The notes beneath the pieces were generated by a model, which searched no databases, was not told the origin of the DNA, and worked only from the letters and a program-made list of their open reading frames with translations. A DNA stretch of 64,000 nucleotides, from contig JACRHC010000051.1 of the NCBI GenBank assembly GCA_016217675.1, positions 19,277 through 83,276 on the forward strand. Reading direction: 5' to 3'. The position numbers were made by a program, and so were the translations under genes. The DNA is from Nitrospirota bacterium. Lineage in GTDB: Bacteria; Nitrospirota; Thermodesulfovibrionia; Thermodesulfovibrionales; UBA6898. Below are positions 1 to 8,950 of the stretch, piece after piece (the stretch's first letter is position 1; each line of letters opens with the position of its first letter).

Positions 1-1180
1 TAGAAATAACGACAACATGCTCAGAGCGATCAATCTTTCCGGTCTTGAGCAACTTGATCATGCCTGCAAGTGCAACACCCGTATGGGGGCAGTTGAACAT
101 GCCGGTCATATCGCCAAGTGCACAGGCATCGGCAAGCTCCTGCTCGGTGGCATCGACCACAATGCCGTCAAACTGCCTGAGCGTGCGGATTGCCTTTTCG
201 ATGCTGACCGGATTGCCGATCTGAATGGCGCTTGCAAGGGTCTTCTGCGCCTGTATTGGCTCAAAGGACTCGAAGTTCTTCAGATAGGAACGGTACAGCG
301 GGTTCGCCCGCTCAGCCTGCGCTACAACAATACGCGGAAGCTTTGAAATGAGGCCCAGGTCTTTCATCATAAGCAGGCCGCTGCCGAGAGCAGAGACATT
401 GCCAAGGTTGCCGCCGGGAATGACGATCACATCAGGCACTTCCCAGTCGAACTGCTGGACAATTTCGATACCTACGGTCTTCTGCCCTTCAATGCGGAGC
501 GAGTTCATAGAATTGGCCAGATATATGGTCTCGTCTTTTGTGATCTCTTTAACCACCTCCATACATCCGTCAAAGTCCGTGTCTAACTGGAGTACCAGCG
601 CGCCGTTTGCAATCGGCTGGACAAGCTGTGCTATCGAGATCTTGCCCTTCGGCAGAAGCACGACCGACTGAATACCTGCGGCAGCGCAGTATACGGCCAG
701 CGCAGCAGAGGTGTCGCCGGTGGACGCACAGGCAACCGCCTGAATAGGCACTCCCTCGCTGATCATCTGCTTGACCATTGAAACGAGTACGGTCATGCCA
801 AGGTCCTTGAATGAGCCGCTGTGGGAGTTGCCGCAGAGCTTTAACCAGAGGTTGTCAATGCCGACCATTTTACCAAAGCGCTCAGCCCAGAACAGGTTCG
901 AACCGCCCTCATACAGAGATACGATATTCTCGTCAGCTATCTCAGGCAGCACCCATTCCTTCTTGCCCCAGATGCCAGAACCGTAAGGCCATTGCGTTGA
1001 CTTATAACGGTCCTCAAACAGCTTCATCCATGCCGTGGCACTCCTGTGACTGAGGGCCTGCATGTCATGCTGGACCTCGAGAAGAGAGTTGCATCCCTTG
1101 CAGCGGTAGATGACAGTGTTAAGGGGATATTTCTCGTTACAGTTCGGATTGATGCATTGAAACCATGCTTTGTATGACAT
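1..1180 (-). CDS. thrC: threonine synthase, C-terminus beyond the window edge
   Basis: PLP-dependent enzyme converting O-phosphohomoserine to threonine in the cytoplasm. Read on the minus strand from the ATG at 1178-1180 (MSYKAWFQC), preceded by an AAGGTGG ribosome binding site. The first ~35 residues carry four cysteines as CxxxxC and CxxC, a zinc-ribbon-like start seen in many bacterial and archaeal threonine synthases. The PLP lysine lies in SGSFKDLGM (~residue 118), and a glycine-rich phosphate-binding loop ([16 protein letters not shown]) follows later. About 393 codons are present and the frame stays open to base 1, so the 3' end is missing. The assignment is secure from the fold-type II motifs. 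Confidence 0.93.
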   Translation of the reverse strand, partial: MSYKAWFQCINPNCNEKYPLNTVIYRCKGCNSLLEVQHDMQALSHRSATAWMKLFEDRYKSTQWPYGSGIWGKKEWVLPEIADENIVSLYEGGSNLFWAERFGKMVGIDNLWLKLCGNSHSGSFKDLGMTVLVSMVKQMISEGVPIQAVACASTGDTSAALAVYCAAAGIQSVVLLPKGKISIAQLVQPIANGALVLQLDTDFDGCMEVVKEITKDETIYLANSMNSLRIEGQKTVGIEIVQQFDWEVPDVIVIPGGNLGNVSALGSGLLMMKDLGLISKLPRIVVAQAERANPLYRSYLKNFESFEPIQAQKTLASAIQIGNPVSIEKAIRTLRQFDGIVVDATEQELADACALGDMTGMFNCPHTGVALAGMIKLLKTGKIDRSEHVVVIS

Positions 1181-1207
1181 AACCACCTTAGAGAATGGAT
1201 TTTTGCG

Positions 1208-1228
1208 TACACCCCACAAGGGGGTGTA
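1208..1228. promoter_or_regulatory. perfect inverted repeat in the thrC leader
   Basis: TACACCCC and GGGGTGTA form a perfect 8-bp stem around a 5-nt loop, 28 bases upstream of the thrC start. There is no T-run on the thrC side, so it is not a standard terminator for a gene further upstream. It could be an operator or an mRNA stem controlling thrC. Function is inferred from position only. Confidence 0.35.
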
Positions 1229-1382
1229 AACAAAAAGATATCACAATCATGCGGAGTTGTTCAAGAATCCATGTCCCGGGGTCGATCCATGCTTCCACGA
1301 TTCTCCCCTCTTACTGACGGTCCCCCGGCGCCCTCCTCAGCATCCCTTCCCATTCCGGCGGGAAGGGAACTGCGGTATCGCG

Positions 1383-1568
1383 TTATGACTTCGCGTCTTG
1401 TTCAGTAATATGACGCATCAGAAATTCACCGTCTTTCGGCGTCAGATCAAACTTCAGGCAGGCCTTTTCGATCAGGCTGAACAGGGCGGCCCCGGGCTGT
1501 TCGCTCCTTTGATCGGATATCCATTTCACCGCCTTTCGCAGCTGCTCTCCCTCCGGCAAGATACTCAT
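1383..1568 (-). CDS. small conserved-looking protein of unknown function (61 aa)
   Basis: A 61-residue soluble protein (MSILPEGEQLRKAV...) with no signal peptide or membrane segment and no metal-binding motif. The start ATG at 1566-1568 is preceded by GAGAAAGGAG, a good ribosome binding site. The sequence contains LTPKDGEFLMRHI, which looks structured and mostly helical. The next gene upstream on the same strand (HNH nuclease, stop at 1616) is 47 bases away, so the two may share a transcript. I do not recognise the family. Confidence 0.6.
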   Translation of the reverse strand: MSILPEGEQLRKAVKWISDQRSEQPGAALFSLIEKACLKFDLTPKDGEFLMRHITEQDAKS

Positions 1569-1615
1569 AATGATTCTCCTTTCTCATAATCTTCTTATAG
1601 TGCAGGGCATAATAT

Positions 1616-1963
1616 TTACAGCCCTTTTGATCCGCGGTCCTTCTCCTTGAGGTAGTCTGCAAGCAGGCCCCTGCTGTGCTCATCTTCGTGGCAATAAGCA
1701 CAGAGATTCTCCCAATTGGAGCCATCAGGAGGATTGTTTTTATGGTTGCCATCCTTATGATGTACTGTCAGTAAATGCCTGTCCCTGTCTTCAAACTCTC
1801 TTCCGCATTTGGCGCAGATCAACCCGTGCATTTGAAGGGACTGCTCCCGGTAATCGTTTGACGCCCGGCCGGCCTGCTTCAACTCCCTTATGATCTCTTC
1901 CACTGACTTTACGCTGCCGTTCTTCTGCAGTGACCCCTGTTTGCCGAGCCGGCGCTGTCTCAT
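1616..1963 (-). CDS. HNH endonuclease domain protein (YajD-like)
   Basis: A 115-residue protein with one HNH nuclease domain: zinc cysteines CAKC at about residues 50-53, then TVHHKDGNHKNN and NLCAYCHEDEH, giving the pattern C..C - HH - N - C..CH. This matches small stand-alone HNH proteins such as YajD. I chose the ATG at 1961-1963 because AAAGGGG lies just upstream; a longer reading from a TTG at 2050 has no such site. It starts divergently from the gene at 2031 with 67 bases between them. No restriction or homing partner is adjacent, so the substrate is unknown. Confidence 0.82.
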   Translation of the reverse strand: MRQRRLGKQGSLQKNGSVKSVEEIIRELKQAGRASNDYREQSLQMHGLICAKCGREFEDRDRHLLTVHHKDGNHKNNPPDGSNWENLCAYCHEDEHSRGLLADYLKEKDRGSKGL

Positions 1964-2030
1964 GGTTACCCCTTTGCAACAAACTGTGATATTGAGATTT
2001 ATTCCGCTAATGCTTATTATATATTTCATT

Positions 2031-2492
2031 ATGAATAAACATGAATACAAAACCGATTATTTCTATTTTATTGTACGGCCGGAGAAAGAGGACGACAAGG
2101 ATGTTCTGATCTACTGCTCCGGCATCAATGTCACCAGGTTCCTTCCGATGCTGAGGGGCCGGCTGGGTCTCGGCTCAAACCCTGTCATAAGCGGGCTTCA
2201 GCTGGTAAAATACGATCTCTGCACCCTGGCGCACTCAAAAGGCGCACTACCGAAGGAGCATTACTGCAACATCCGCTGCGCCGGGAACGTTCCCACAAGG
2301 GAGTCGTGGTACACTGAGCCTCTGCTCATAGAGAACCCCGGCAGTCTGACGCCCGAGGAAATAGTCGGTTTTGCTGTCACAGGCATTATCAAAAAGATCA
2401 ACGCTGCCTCGCTGTCTGACAACAAACTGCCTGATGACCTTCCTCCGGCTGAACTGCAGAAACATCTTGAAATTCTCTGCAGACCTGTATAG
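2031..2492 (+). CDS. hypothetical protein (153 aa)
   Basis: A 153-residue soluble protein beginning MNKHEYKTDYFYFIVRP. The frame is open further upstream to 1890, but that stretch overlaps the divergent HNH gene and reads as non-coding, so ATG 2031 is preferred although its ribosome binding site is weak. No signal peptide or catalytic motif is evident. Three scattered cysteines occur (CSG, CTL, CNIRC). It ends 99 bases before the CvfB-like gene on the same strand. Family not recognised. Confidence 0.6.
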   Translation: MNKHEYKTDYFYFIVRPEKEDDKDVLIYCSGINVTRFLPMLRGRLGLGSNPVISGLQLVKYDLCTLAHSKGALPKEHYCNIRCAGNVPTRESWYTEPLLIENPGSLTPEEIVGFAVTGIIKKINAASLSDNKLPDDLPPAELQKHLEILCRPV

Positions 2493-2591
2493 CAAAGGCA
2501 GGCGCTCCGGAAAACGGACATTATTATCCTGCCTGACATGCGCCTTTTCCCTGCATCGCATCCATAATGAAAGACAAGAGATAACAGACAG

Positions 2592-3431
2592 ATGACTGAG
2601 ACAGGAAAGTTTAACAGACTGAAGGTTATCAATAAACTTGATGCCGGCGTCTTGCTTGACGGTGAAGAACTGGGAGAACTATTTATGCCCCGCAGTTTTT
2701 CATCCGCAGACTACAACACGGGAGACACTGTCGATGTCTTTATTTTCTACGATTCTGACGGCAAGCTTCTTGCGACCACAAAAAGACCCTATGCCGTGGT
2801 CGGAGATTTTGCTTTACTGAAAGTCGTCTCAGTTACTCCTGTGGGTGCCTTTCTCGACTGGGGGCTGAAAAAAGACCTGCTCGTACCGTTCGGCGAGCAG
2901 AAGGAAAGCATGGCAGAGGGCAGATCGTATATCGTTTATGTGTACCGCGACGAGAGAACGAAGCGCATCGTCGCTTCCTCCAAAATAGGCAGATTCCTTG
3001 ATAACGGTCCGCTTGAACTGCTGGAGGGCCAACGGGTGGAACTGCTGATCTGCAGTCAGACAGAACTCGGGTATAAGGCCATCATCAATAACTCCCGTTG
3101 GGGGATTTTATACAAGAACGAGATATTTCAGTCGTTGAGAAAAGGACAGCAGTTGCCAGGATTTATCAAAAAGATACGGGACGACGGGAAGATAGACCTT
3201 TGCCTCCAGAAGCCCGGCATCGAAAGGGTGACAGATATGTCTGACAGGATAATCGATGCCCTTAAGGCAGGAGGCGGATTTATTTCCATCACCGATAAAA
3301 GCCCGGCCGAGATGATCTACAAGATGTTTGGCGCAAGCAAAAAAACCTACAAAAAAGCGATTGGGGCCCTGTACAAAAAAAAGCTTATTGACATAGAAAG
3401 CGATGGGATAAGACTTATCAAAACCAGCTGA
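2592..3431 (+). CDS. cvfB: CvfB/YitL-type S1-domain RNA-binding protein
   Basis: 279 residues with the layout of the CvfB (YitL) family: tandem S1-like beta barrels over residues ~1-220 (repeats beginning FNRLKVINKLDAG, DFALLKVVSVTPVGAFLDWG and LEGQRVELLICSQTELGYKAII) and a C-terminal winged helix (SPAEMIYKMFGASKKTYKKAIGALYKKKLI, written here in parts: SPAEMIYKMFGASKK then TYKKAIGALYKKKL). VGAFLDWGLKKDLLVP is the most diagnostic segment. CvfB proteins bind RNA in the cytoplasm and affect expression post-transcriptionally in Gram-positive bacteria; here the target is unknown. Length is typical for the family. Confidence 0.85.
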   Translation: MTETGKFNRLKVINKLDAGVLLDGEELGELFMPRSFSSADYNTGDTVDVFIFYDSDGKLLATTKRPYAVVGDFALLKVVSVTPVGAFLDWGLKKDLLVPFGEQKESMAEGRSYIVYVYRDERTKRIVASSKIGRFLDNGPLELLEGQRVELLICSQTELGYKAIINNSRWGILYKNEIFQSLRKGQQLPGFIKKIRDDGKIDLCLQKPGIERVTDMSDRIIDALKAGGGFISITDKSPAEMIYKMFGASKKTYKKAIGALYKKKLIDIESDGIRLIKTS

Positions 3432-3511
3432 GCCGCGCAGAAGCGAGACCTGCCGATAGAAGCCGAACTGGCGCCCTATTAATTTTTCCGATATATTTAT
3501 TATAATAACTT

Positions 3512-4144
3512 ATGGATCTCATTCCGATTAAAATACAGCATGGCGAGGAAAAAGCCTGGGAACTTGTCTGCGGTCTTTCCCGCGAGGCTGTTTCAAAACG
3601 AACAGCAGCGGTTTTTAGCGAAAAGGCAGAGGCCTATATTCTTAACTCCTACGGCATCGACTTTCATGTGAACCCCTGCGAGATGATGATCGCCTGCCTT
3701 TCAAACCCAAATACTCTCTTCCTCGGAAAGCTGAGTGACTTCTTCAGAATGGCAGTGCTCTGGTATATGTCTAATGCCAAGGACATCCCGCCGACAGGAA
3801 AGTTGATACGGCCTGTTGATGTCAAGGGCGGACACAGGTTTACCACGGGTACCCATGTGCTGCCGGTTGAGATGATCGCCGGAAAATATGCCAGAGACAG
3901 AGAGGGCTTTATCAGCAAGGGCCGGGAATACGGCGCAGAAATTGTCACCGGCTATGGAGATGCCTATTTGCGGTTCCATCCCCTGCCCCGTGTTCCGGTC
4001 TCGATGGTCCTCTGGCTTGAGGATGAGGAGTTCCCGCCGCGTGTTGATCTCTTCTTTGACTCGACGTGTGAATTCCAGCTCGCCCTTTCTGACGTTATCT
4101 GGGCAGTCGCCATGATGACCTGCGTGGTCATGATCGATGGCTGA
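3512..4144 (+). CDS. DUF3786 domain protein
   Basis: A 210-residue soluble protein matching the DUF3786 pattern known from anaerobes: an N-terminal AWELVCGLSREAVSKRT, a middle LSDFFRMAVLWYMSNAKD, and a C-terminal PLPRVPVSMVLWLEDEEFPPR followed by LFFDSTCEFQLALSDVIW. Members often sit near corrinoid or Fe-S proteins, but here no such partner is adjacent. The upstream 80 bases are A+T-rich, with a TATAAT-like box just before the start. Molecular function is unknown for the family. Confidence 0.8.
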   Translation: MDLIPIKIQHGEEKAWELVCGLSREAVSKRTAAVFSEKAEAYILNSYGIDFHVNPCEMMIACLSNPNTLFLGKLSDFFRMAVLWYMSNAKDIPPTGKLIRPVDVKGGHRFTTGTHVLPVEMIAGKYARDREGFISKGREYGAEIVTGYGDAYLRFHPLPRVPVSMVLWLEDEEFPPRVDLFFDSTCEFQLALSDVIWAVAMMTCVVMIDG

Positions 4145-4263
4145 CAGAACCCTATGGTCATACAGGTTTCGTGCAGGATGATCAGGGCGCTTCAACTGCT
4201 ACTTTGCAGCCATTGGTCGCAGCAAGGGGCTTAGCATCAGGCAGAGGCATGCAACTTATCCAT

Positions 4264-4291
4264 TTGACTTGCGGCCCCTTTTGGGTAGAAT
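4264..4291 (+). promoter_or_regulatory. sigma70-type promoter for the small ferritin-like gene
   Basis: TTGACT (4264-4269), a 16-base spacer and TAGAAT (4286-4291), 61 bases before the start at 4353. It agrees with the -35/-10 consensus at 5 of 6 positions in each box. The rest of the 208-base gap after DUF3786 shows nothing else I can name. Confidence 0.55.
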
Positions 4292-4352
4292 TGAAGAGAG
4301 AAGGAACCCGCTTCGACAGATCGCGCCTTAAGGGCTGCCCAGGGAGGTTGAA

Positions 4353-4553
4353 ATGGACAAACAGGAGCTTTTTGATAAAATGAAACTTGCAGTTGATCAG
4401 GAATATGAAGCCTATTTAATGTACAAAGACATTGCAGACAATAGCGGCCAGCCTGAACTGAAAGTCATCTTCGAACGGATTGCCAGCGAGGAATATCAGC
4501 ACAGGGAAATCATACTTAAGCGTTACAGAATCCTGAAAGGATTGACTGACTGA
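4353..4553 (+). CDS. mini ferritin-like / rubrerythrin-type protein (66 aa)
   Basis: A 66-residue protein beginning MDKQELFDKMKLAVDQEYEAY and containing FERIASEEYQHREI. The two helices carry E...Y and EExxH, the half-site of a rubrerythrin/ferritin diiron centre. Classical ferritin-like domains have four such helices, so this protein would have to dimerise to build a full site. It has an AGGGAGG ribosome binding site and its own promoter upstream. A role in iron or peroxide handling is inferred from the motif only. Confidence 0.75.
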   Translation: MDKQELFDKMKLAVDQEYEAYLMYKDIADNSGQPELKVIFERIASEEYQHREIILKRYRILKGLTD

Positions 4554-4581
4554 GCACTGCTGCAGGGAGATCATACAAGTC

Positions 4582-5349
4582 TCAGACGCTCAATATGTCC
4601 GATGTCGTATATCTGCTCGCAATATAGAGCGGAAGCCGGGGATGGACGATCTTGCGATGTGTTGCTATAGCAAGAGACGCCTTGTTATTCTGTTCTGAGA
4701 GATGCGCCAAACAAGCCCACTTCAAATTCCCCTGTGATGCAACCCGCAGGAGCTCCGCAGCCTCGAGATTAGAAAGATGTCCTTCAGGCCCCTTGATCCG
4801 TTTTTTGAGATAAGCGGTATAGGGCCCACGTGCAAGCATATCAGGATCATAATTACTCTCGAGAAAGACTGCGTCAAGGGTAGATATCAGTTCCTCAAGC
4901 CCGGCAAAGGCATGCCCCAGGTCGGTCATGATGCCCAAGCGCTTCTGGCCGGATGTAATGACAAAAGCCGCTCCGTCTGCAGAGTCGTGGGGTGTGGGAA
5001 TTGCCTGGACCGTTACGTTTTCAAAATTGATCACTCCGTCAGACTGAAAGAGGCGTACATCATGCAGTTTGCCAAGAGGATGCCGCCCGGCAGAAGTCTC
5101 CAGGGTCTTCCGGGTAACATACAATGGCAGCCCATATTTTCTCTGGTATATGCCTGCGAACCTGATATGATCGCCATGGTCATGGGATATAATTACAGCA
5201 TTGACATCACGGATATCCCTCCCCTGCGCTGCAAGTTTCTTTTCTGCCTGCACCCCATTTATGCCTGCGTCAATCAGGAGCTTTACGCCGCCTGTCTCTA
5301 CATAGATACAATTGCCGTTGCTGCCTGATTGAAGTGAAAATGCCAGCAT
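4582..5349 (-). CDS. MBL-fold metallo-hydrolase (YycJ/WalJ-like)
   Basis: 255 residues with a metallo-beta-lactamase fold: metal motif HDHGDH at residues 56-61, a further TPHDS segment at ~116-120, MTDLGH at ~142-147 and a late LAHLSEQNN. The opening FSLQSGSNGNCIYVE is typical of the YycJ/WalJ branch, whose members are predicted phosphodiesterases or nucleases. Soluble, no signal peptide. It lies 23 bases downstream of the GGDEF gene on the same strand, so co-transcription is likely. Substrate not determined. Confidence 0.85.
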   Translation of the reverse strand: MLAFSLQSGSNGNCIYVETGGVKLLIDAGINGVQAEKKLAAQGRDIRDVNAVIISHDHGDHIRFAGIYQRKYGLPLYVTRKTLETSAGRHPLGKLHDVRLFQSDGVINFENVTVQAIPTPHDSADGAAFVITSGQKRLGIMTDLGHAFAGLEELISTLDAVFLESNYDPDMLARGPYTAYLKKRIKGPEGHLSNLEAAELLRVASQGNLKWACLAHLSEQNNKASLAIATHRKIVHPRLPLYIASRYTTSDILSV

Positions 5350-5372
5350 AATGGTTATTATCCGCGGTCTCC

Positions 5373-6380
5373 CTAAAGAGAGACTACGATATTCCCTCCC
5401 GATTCTTTTGCCTTGCGAAGCGCTGCATCAAGCTTCTTGATCAAGCCGTCCTTGTACACCGCATCAACAGGAAAGCTCGCCACGCCTATACTATACGTAA
5501 TCATGCCACCGGGCTGGCTATCAGCCTCCCCCTCGAACCTGAGCTGGCCAAGAGTCTTCTGCAGTCTTTGAGCTGCGAAAACGCCCCGCTCCTTGTCTAT
5601 GCCGGGCAGGACAAGTATAAATTCCTCTCCGCTGAAACGATACAGCCTGTCGCACATACGGATACTGTATGACAGGGTCTCTCCGACCTTCCTGATGAGC
5701 TCATCGCCGCGCACTGTTCCGCAGGCCTTGTTAAAATTCTTCATAAAGTCAATATCGATCTTCACCAGCGACAGCGGCCTCCCATACCGTTCAGAACAGG
5801 GTATGTCAACCTCGATATCGTCATTGAACTTTTTTCTGTTATAACAACCGGTCAACGGATCCGTAAGTGTGACAGCATCCAGCGCAGAGAGAAGAGACGA
5901 AATCTCCATCAGCATGGCGAGTTCACCGGCTATGAGGTTTATCATCGTCAGGTTCTCACGAGAAAAGACATCTTGTCTCGACGAAAAGAGAGAGATGAAA
6001 CCACTCACCCTGTCACGCACGATCACGGGACTGCAGAGCAAAGAAAGGGGCGTCTCTCCCGGGAAGAGATCCGATGTCCGGCATTGGTCCGGTCCGAAAA
6101 GCATCCCCTCCCTGGCAAGAGAAAGATGCCGCATGAGAGGCATGTCAGCCCGATAATCGGACTCCGTGACGGTCCCGTGCATACCGGCAGGAACGAAGAG
6201 AGATGAACCATCGTCGTTGATCAGAAATATTATGCAGCCCGCAGAATCAAAAATGCGGGAAAGCTCTCCGGCATATATGCCTGCCAGCTCCCTGAGCTCC
6301 GGCCGTCCACCGGCTTTCTTCCTGACATCGGCAATAATTGATGCCAGCTCACGCCAGCTGCTTATCTCTTTATCAAACAT
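5373..6380 (-). CDS. GAF-GGDEF diguanylate cyclase
   Basis: 335 residues. An N-terminal GAF-like sensory domain (~20-165) is followed by a GGDEF domain (~175-333) with LTDPLTGCYNRKKF, the substrate-binding helix KIDIDFMKNFN and the active-site loop RFSGEEF. The first glycine of GGEEF is serine here; SGEEF variants can still be active. No obvious RxxD I-site is seen at the usual distance. Predicted cytoplasmic synthesis of c-di-GMP in response to a ligand of the GAF domain. The HD-GYP gene at 24939 would supply the opposing hydrolase activity. Confidence 0.9.
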   Translation of the reverse strand: MFDKEISSWRELASIIADVRKKAGGRPELRELAGIYAGELSRIFDSAGCIIFLINDDGSSLFVPAGMHGTVTESDYRADMPLMRHLSLAREGMLFGPDQCRTSDLFPGETPLSLLCSPVIVRDRVSGFISLFSSRQDVFSRENLTMINLIAGELAMLMEISSLLSALDAVTLTDPLTGCYNRKKFNDDIEVDIPCSERYGRPLSLVKIDIDFMKNFNKACGTVRGDELIRKVGETLSYSIRMCDRLYRFSGEEFILVLPGIDKERGVFAAQRLQKTLGQLRFEGEADSQPGGMITYSIGVASFPVDAVYKDGLIKKLDAALRKAKESGGNIVVSL

Positions 6381-6571
6381 GCATCCTCAATTTCATCGCC
6401 CGTTTATTATACGTGAAAGTGTTGAAAATCTATTCAGACAGAAGCAGGTGCAAAGTATTCCCTGCACCCTCTACGTATTATCCTGTCCTAAGAGCACGAT
6501 CTTCGCGGTTATCTCGGTACCGGGCCTTCCACTGACGGGCATGCGGCCAGGCATCCAGGCTGCAGAATCCA

Positions 6572-7339
6572 TTATTCGGTCCTGACAAGAAACCGGTATT
6601 TTCCATAACTGACAATCACCCCTGCAGGGACAATCTCTTCAAGGAACAATCCTTCATCCATATTGTATCCTTCAGACATAATCCTGCCGTTGATGCTTAC
6701 CAGACGGGAATCTTTCTTGTATAAATGTGATGTGATCCTGATCTCCGGAAGACTTTTCCTCAAGGCATGAGGCAGCTGCTTAAATTCCAGGACAGAGGCG
6801 GCAGGATCAGCTGCAGGCGGGGCATCCGTCACTGCACCCAAAGACCTTATTTCTTTCTCCTCTGACGATCTGCCTGCCCGGAACTGTTCTGGGGCATTTC
6901 TGCTTTTGTCCATGGCTGTCTCAAGCGTTACTGCCTGGAGAGATTCGGCCTGTTTCTGCCTTATTGCAGGATTAATCGCATCAGGCGTTGCCTCCTTATG
7001 AACCTCGGCAGCAGGGCTCTGGGCCACGGGTACAGACGATGTTTTTGCAGGCAGTGGAGAGGCCTTATGAGCAAGACCCCCTGCAGCAGGAACAACAGCC
7101 TGCCGCATCGGTAACGGCACCCTGAAAAAGACAATTACCCCAAACAGAGCAACAGCCGCAAGCAAAACGGCTGCAGCAGCAAATCGCCATTTAGTCGGGC
7201 TGACGCTTTTATGCTCTGCTGAGTGCACTGCCAGAGGCTCATCTGTTTCAGTTCCCTGCTGCGCTGTCTGCTTGCGCATAGCCATTTCCAGGGCACGCTG
7301 CTTACCTGATTTCTTCAGTTGGTCAAGAATAAATGACAT
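6572..7339 (-). CDS. GspB-like secretion accessory protein
   Basis: 255 residues. Start at MSFILDQLKKSGKQRALEMA, the characteristic N-terminus of general secretion protein B. Then one membrane segment (~47-68, AAAAVLLAAVALFGVIVFF), a long Pro/Ala-rich periplasmic linker, and a C-terminal GspB domain (LPEIRITSHLYKKDSRLVSI and VSYGKYRFLV). In type II secretion GspA/ExeA and GspB/ExeB act on peptidoglycan to allow secretin assembly. It starts 5 bases after the ExeA-like gene, confirming the pair. No other type II secretion genes are in the window. Confidence 0.85.
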   Translation of the reverse strand: MSFILDQLKKSGKQRALEMAMRKQTAQQGTETDEPLAVHSAEHKSVSPTKWRFAAAAVLLAAVALFGVIVFFRVPLPMRQAVVPAAGGLAHKASPLPAKTSSVPVAQSPAAEVHKEATPDAINPAIRQKQAESLQAVTLETAMDKSRNAPEQFRAGRSSEEKEIRSLGAVTDAPPAADPAASVLEFKQLPHALRKSLPEIRITSHLYKKDSRLVSINGRIMSEGYNMDEGLFLEEIVPAGVIVSYGKYRFLVRTE

Positions 7340-7344
7340 CGTAA

Positions 7345-8772
7345 TCAGCCCTTTCGCCGACCGGCCCCTGAGGGGAACGACTTGCGCTGTGCAGCCTCCG
7401 GAGCACCAATCTTTTCGAGCGTGAGATACTGACCTGTCCAACGGGCTCGGAGATCAGAGATATCGATCTCTCTGTCAACATCACCTATCCTGAACAGGGC
7501 CTTTTCGCCTCGTAACGCCTGCAGTGTAACAAAAATGCCTCTGCCATAGGTATCGGAAAGTGTCAGGACTGACGGAACCGGAGGTGTCCGGAGATCACGA
7601 CCAGTTTCCTGGCGATCCCTACAATGCAGATTAAACACCTCCATATCAGAACAGAATGCATTTTCGGTCACAGGACCCGCGGAATCATAAGAGAGCCCCT
7701 TCTTTGCCAGAAGTCCTTTGTACGCGGCATCCCTGCCGTGCTCCGGCCCAGGCTCCCCGGTCCACAAAGAAGCATCTGAAGGACCGCGTGAGGCCGCCTG
7801 GACTGTTGCCTCGCCGGGCAGCGTCGACCCAGTCACCGGAAATGATTTCGGCGCCGGCAGATCGTAGTTTGCGAGCAAAACCAAAGCGCCCAGCATTCCG
7901 GCTGCCACACCTGCTCCGATCCATCGGAGACGGCTGACGCTGGCTGAACGGCTTGTGAATCGCGTCTCACGCAGTACTTCATGTCCTGCCTGGAGCAGTG
8001 TCGCACGGGTCACGACTTTTTCCTTTTTCATGCAGGCGCCCAGCAGCGCCCTGTCGCAGATCACGTTGATAAGCCGCGGCACGCCGCGGCTCAAACGGAA
8101 GAGCGCCCTCAGCGCAGGTCGTGAAAAAAACTGCTCCCGCGCACCTGCCAGCGTCATCCGGTGGCTGACATAGGAAGCAACATCCTTTTTTGAAAGCGGG
8201 CCCAGATGATAACGTGCGGTGATGCGCTGCGACATCTGTTCAAGCTCGGGCTGCGCCAGTTTGTCCCGCAGCTCAGGCTGACCGAGCAAAATGATCCTGA
8301 GAAGCTTGCAGTCCGCAGTCTCGAGGTTGGTCAGCAGCCTCAGCTGGTCTATCACGTCAGGAGACAGACACTGCGCTTCATCAATAATAAGGAGGGCTTT
8401 ATGCGCACGCGAATGAATAGCCAGCAGATGGGCGCTGATCAGATCAAAGAGCTCCCTGGTACCGGCCGCTGCCGGCGGATGCTCAATGCGAAACTCGTCA
8501 CAGACGGAGGCCAGGAGTTCCTGCACGGTAAGCCTGGGGTTAATAAGAAAAGCAACCTCCACATCAGAAGGCATCTGATCGAGGAGAAGGCGGCAGAGGG
8601 TTGTCTTGCCGGTGCCGATCTCGCCGGTTATGAGGACAAAACCCCAATCGTCCTGAACGCCATACATGAGATGCGCCATTGCTTCCCAGTGCTGCTGGCT
8701 CATATAAAGGTACCGGGGGTCAGCAGCAAGGGAAAAAGGCTTTTCTCTGATATCAAACGCCTCGCAGTACAT
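7345..8772 (-). CDS. ExeA/GspA-type AAA ATPase
   Basis: 475 residues. The start is set at MYCEAFDIREKPF, the conserved ExeA beginning; AAAGGA lies 6 bases upstream and a longer reading to 8835 lacks a site. Walker A GEIGTGKTT at ~50-58, Walker B ALLIIDEAQ at ~128, sensor motif LLGQPEL at ~160, then a membrane helix (WIGAGVAAGMLGALVLL, ~280) and a periplasmic tail that could bind peptidoglycan. The family uses ATP to insert or organise secretins of type II secretion or type IV pili. It is followed directly by the GspB-like gene. The export pair lies just downstream of the surface-cytochrome block, which may need outer-membrane export. Confidence 0.9.
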   Translation of the reverse strand: MYCEAFDIREKPFSLAADPRYLYMSQQHWEAMAHLMYGVQDDWGFVLITGEIGTGKTTLCRLLLDQMPSDVEVAFLINPRLTVQELLASVCDEFRIEHPPAAAGTRELFDLISAHLLAIHSRAHKALLIIDEAQCLSPDVIDQLRLLTNLETADCKLLRIILLGQPELRDKLAQPELEQMSQRITARYHLGPLSKKDVASYVSHRMTLAGAREQFFSRPALRALFRLSRGVPRLINVICDRALLGACMKKEKVVTRATLLQAGHEVLRETRFTSRSASVSRLRWIGAGVAAGMLGALVLLANYDLPAPKSFPVTGSTLPGEATVQAASRGPSDASLWTGEPGPEHGRDAAYKGLLAKKGLSYDSAGPVTENAFCSDMEVFNLHCRDRQETGRDLRTPPVPSVLTLSDTYGRGIFVTLQALRGEKALFRIGDVDREIDISDLRARWTGQYLTLEKIGAPEAAQRKSFPSGAGRRKG

Positions 8773-8950
8773 TGTCATTCCTTTATGCGCATACCATACC
8801 GGGCATGTAGAGTAGAGACTTTCTACGCATGGCATAATTATACCAATTTAACCATACGACAAAACAGATCAGTATGGCATGGGCTGTCCGGCAGCCTGCT
8901 GCAGCGCAGGAAAAGCGGCCGCAAATTGCTATTGCAGGCTATCGGGTCCT

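Noticed and set aside
5593..5844. Loss of GGDEF activity because the motif is SGEEF
   Set aside because: SGEEF variants are known to be compatible with cyclase activity and the other catalytic residues are present.
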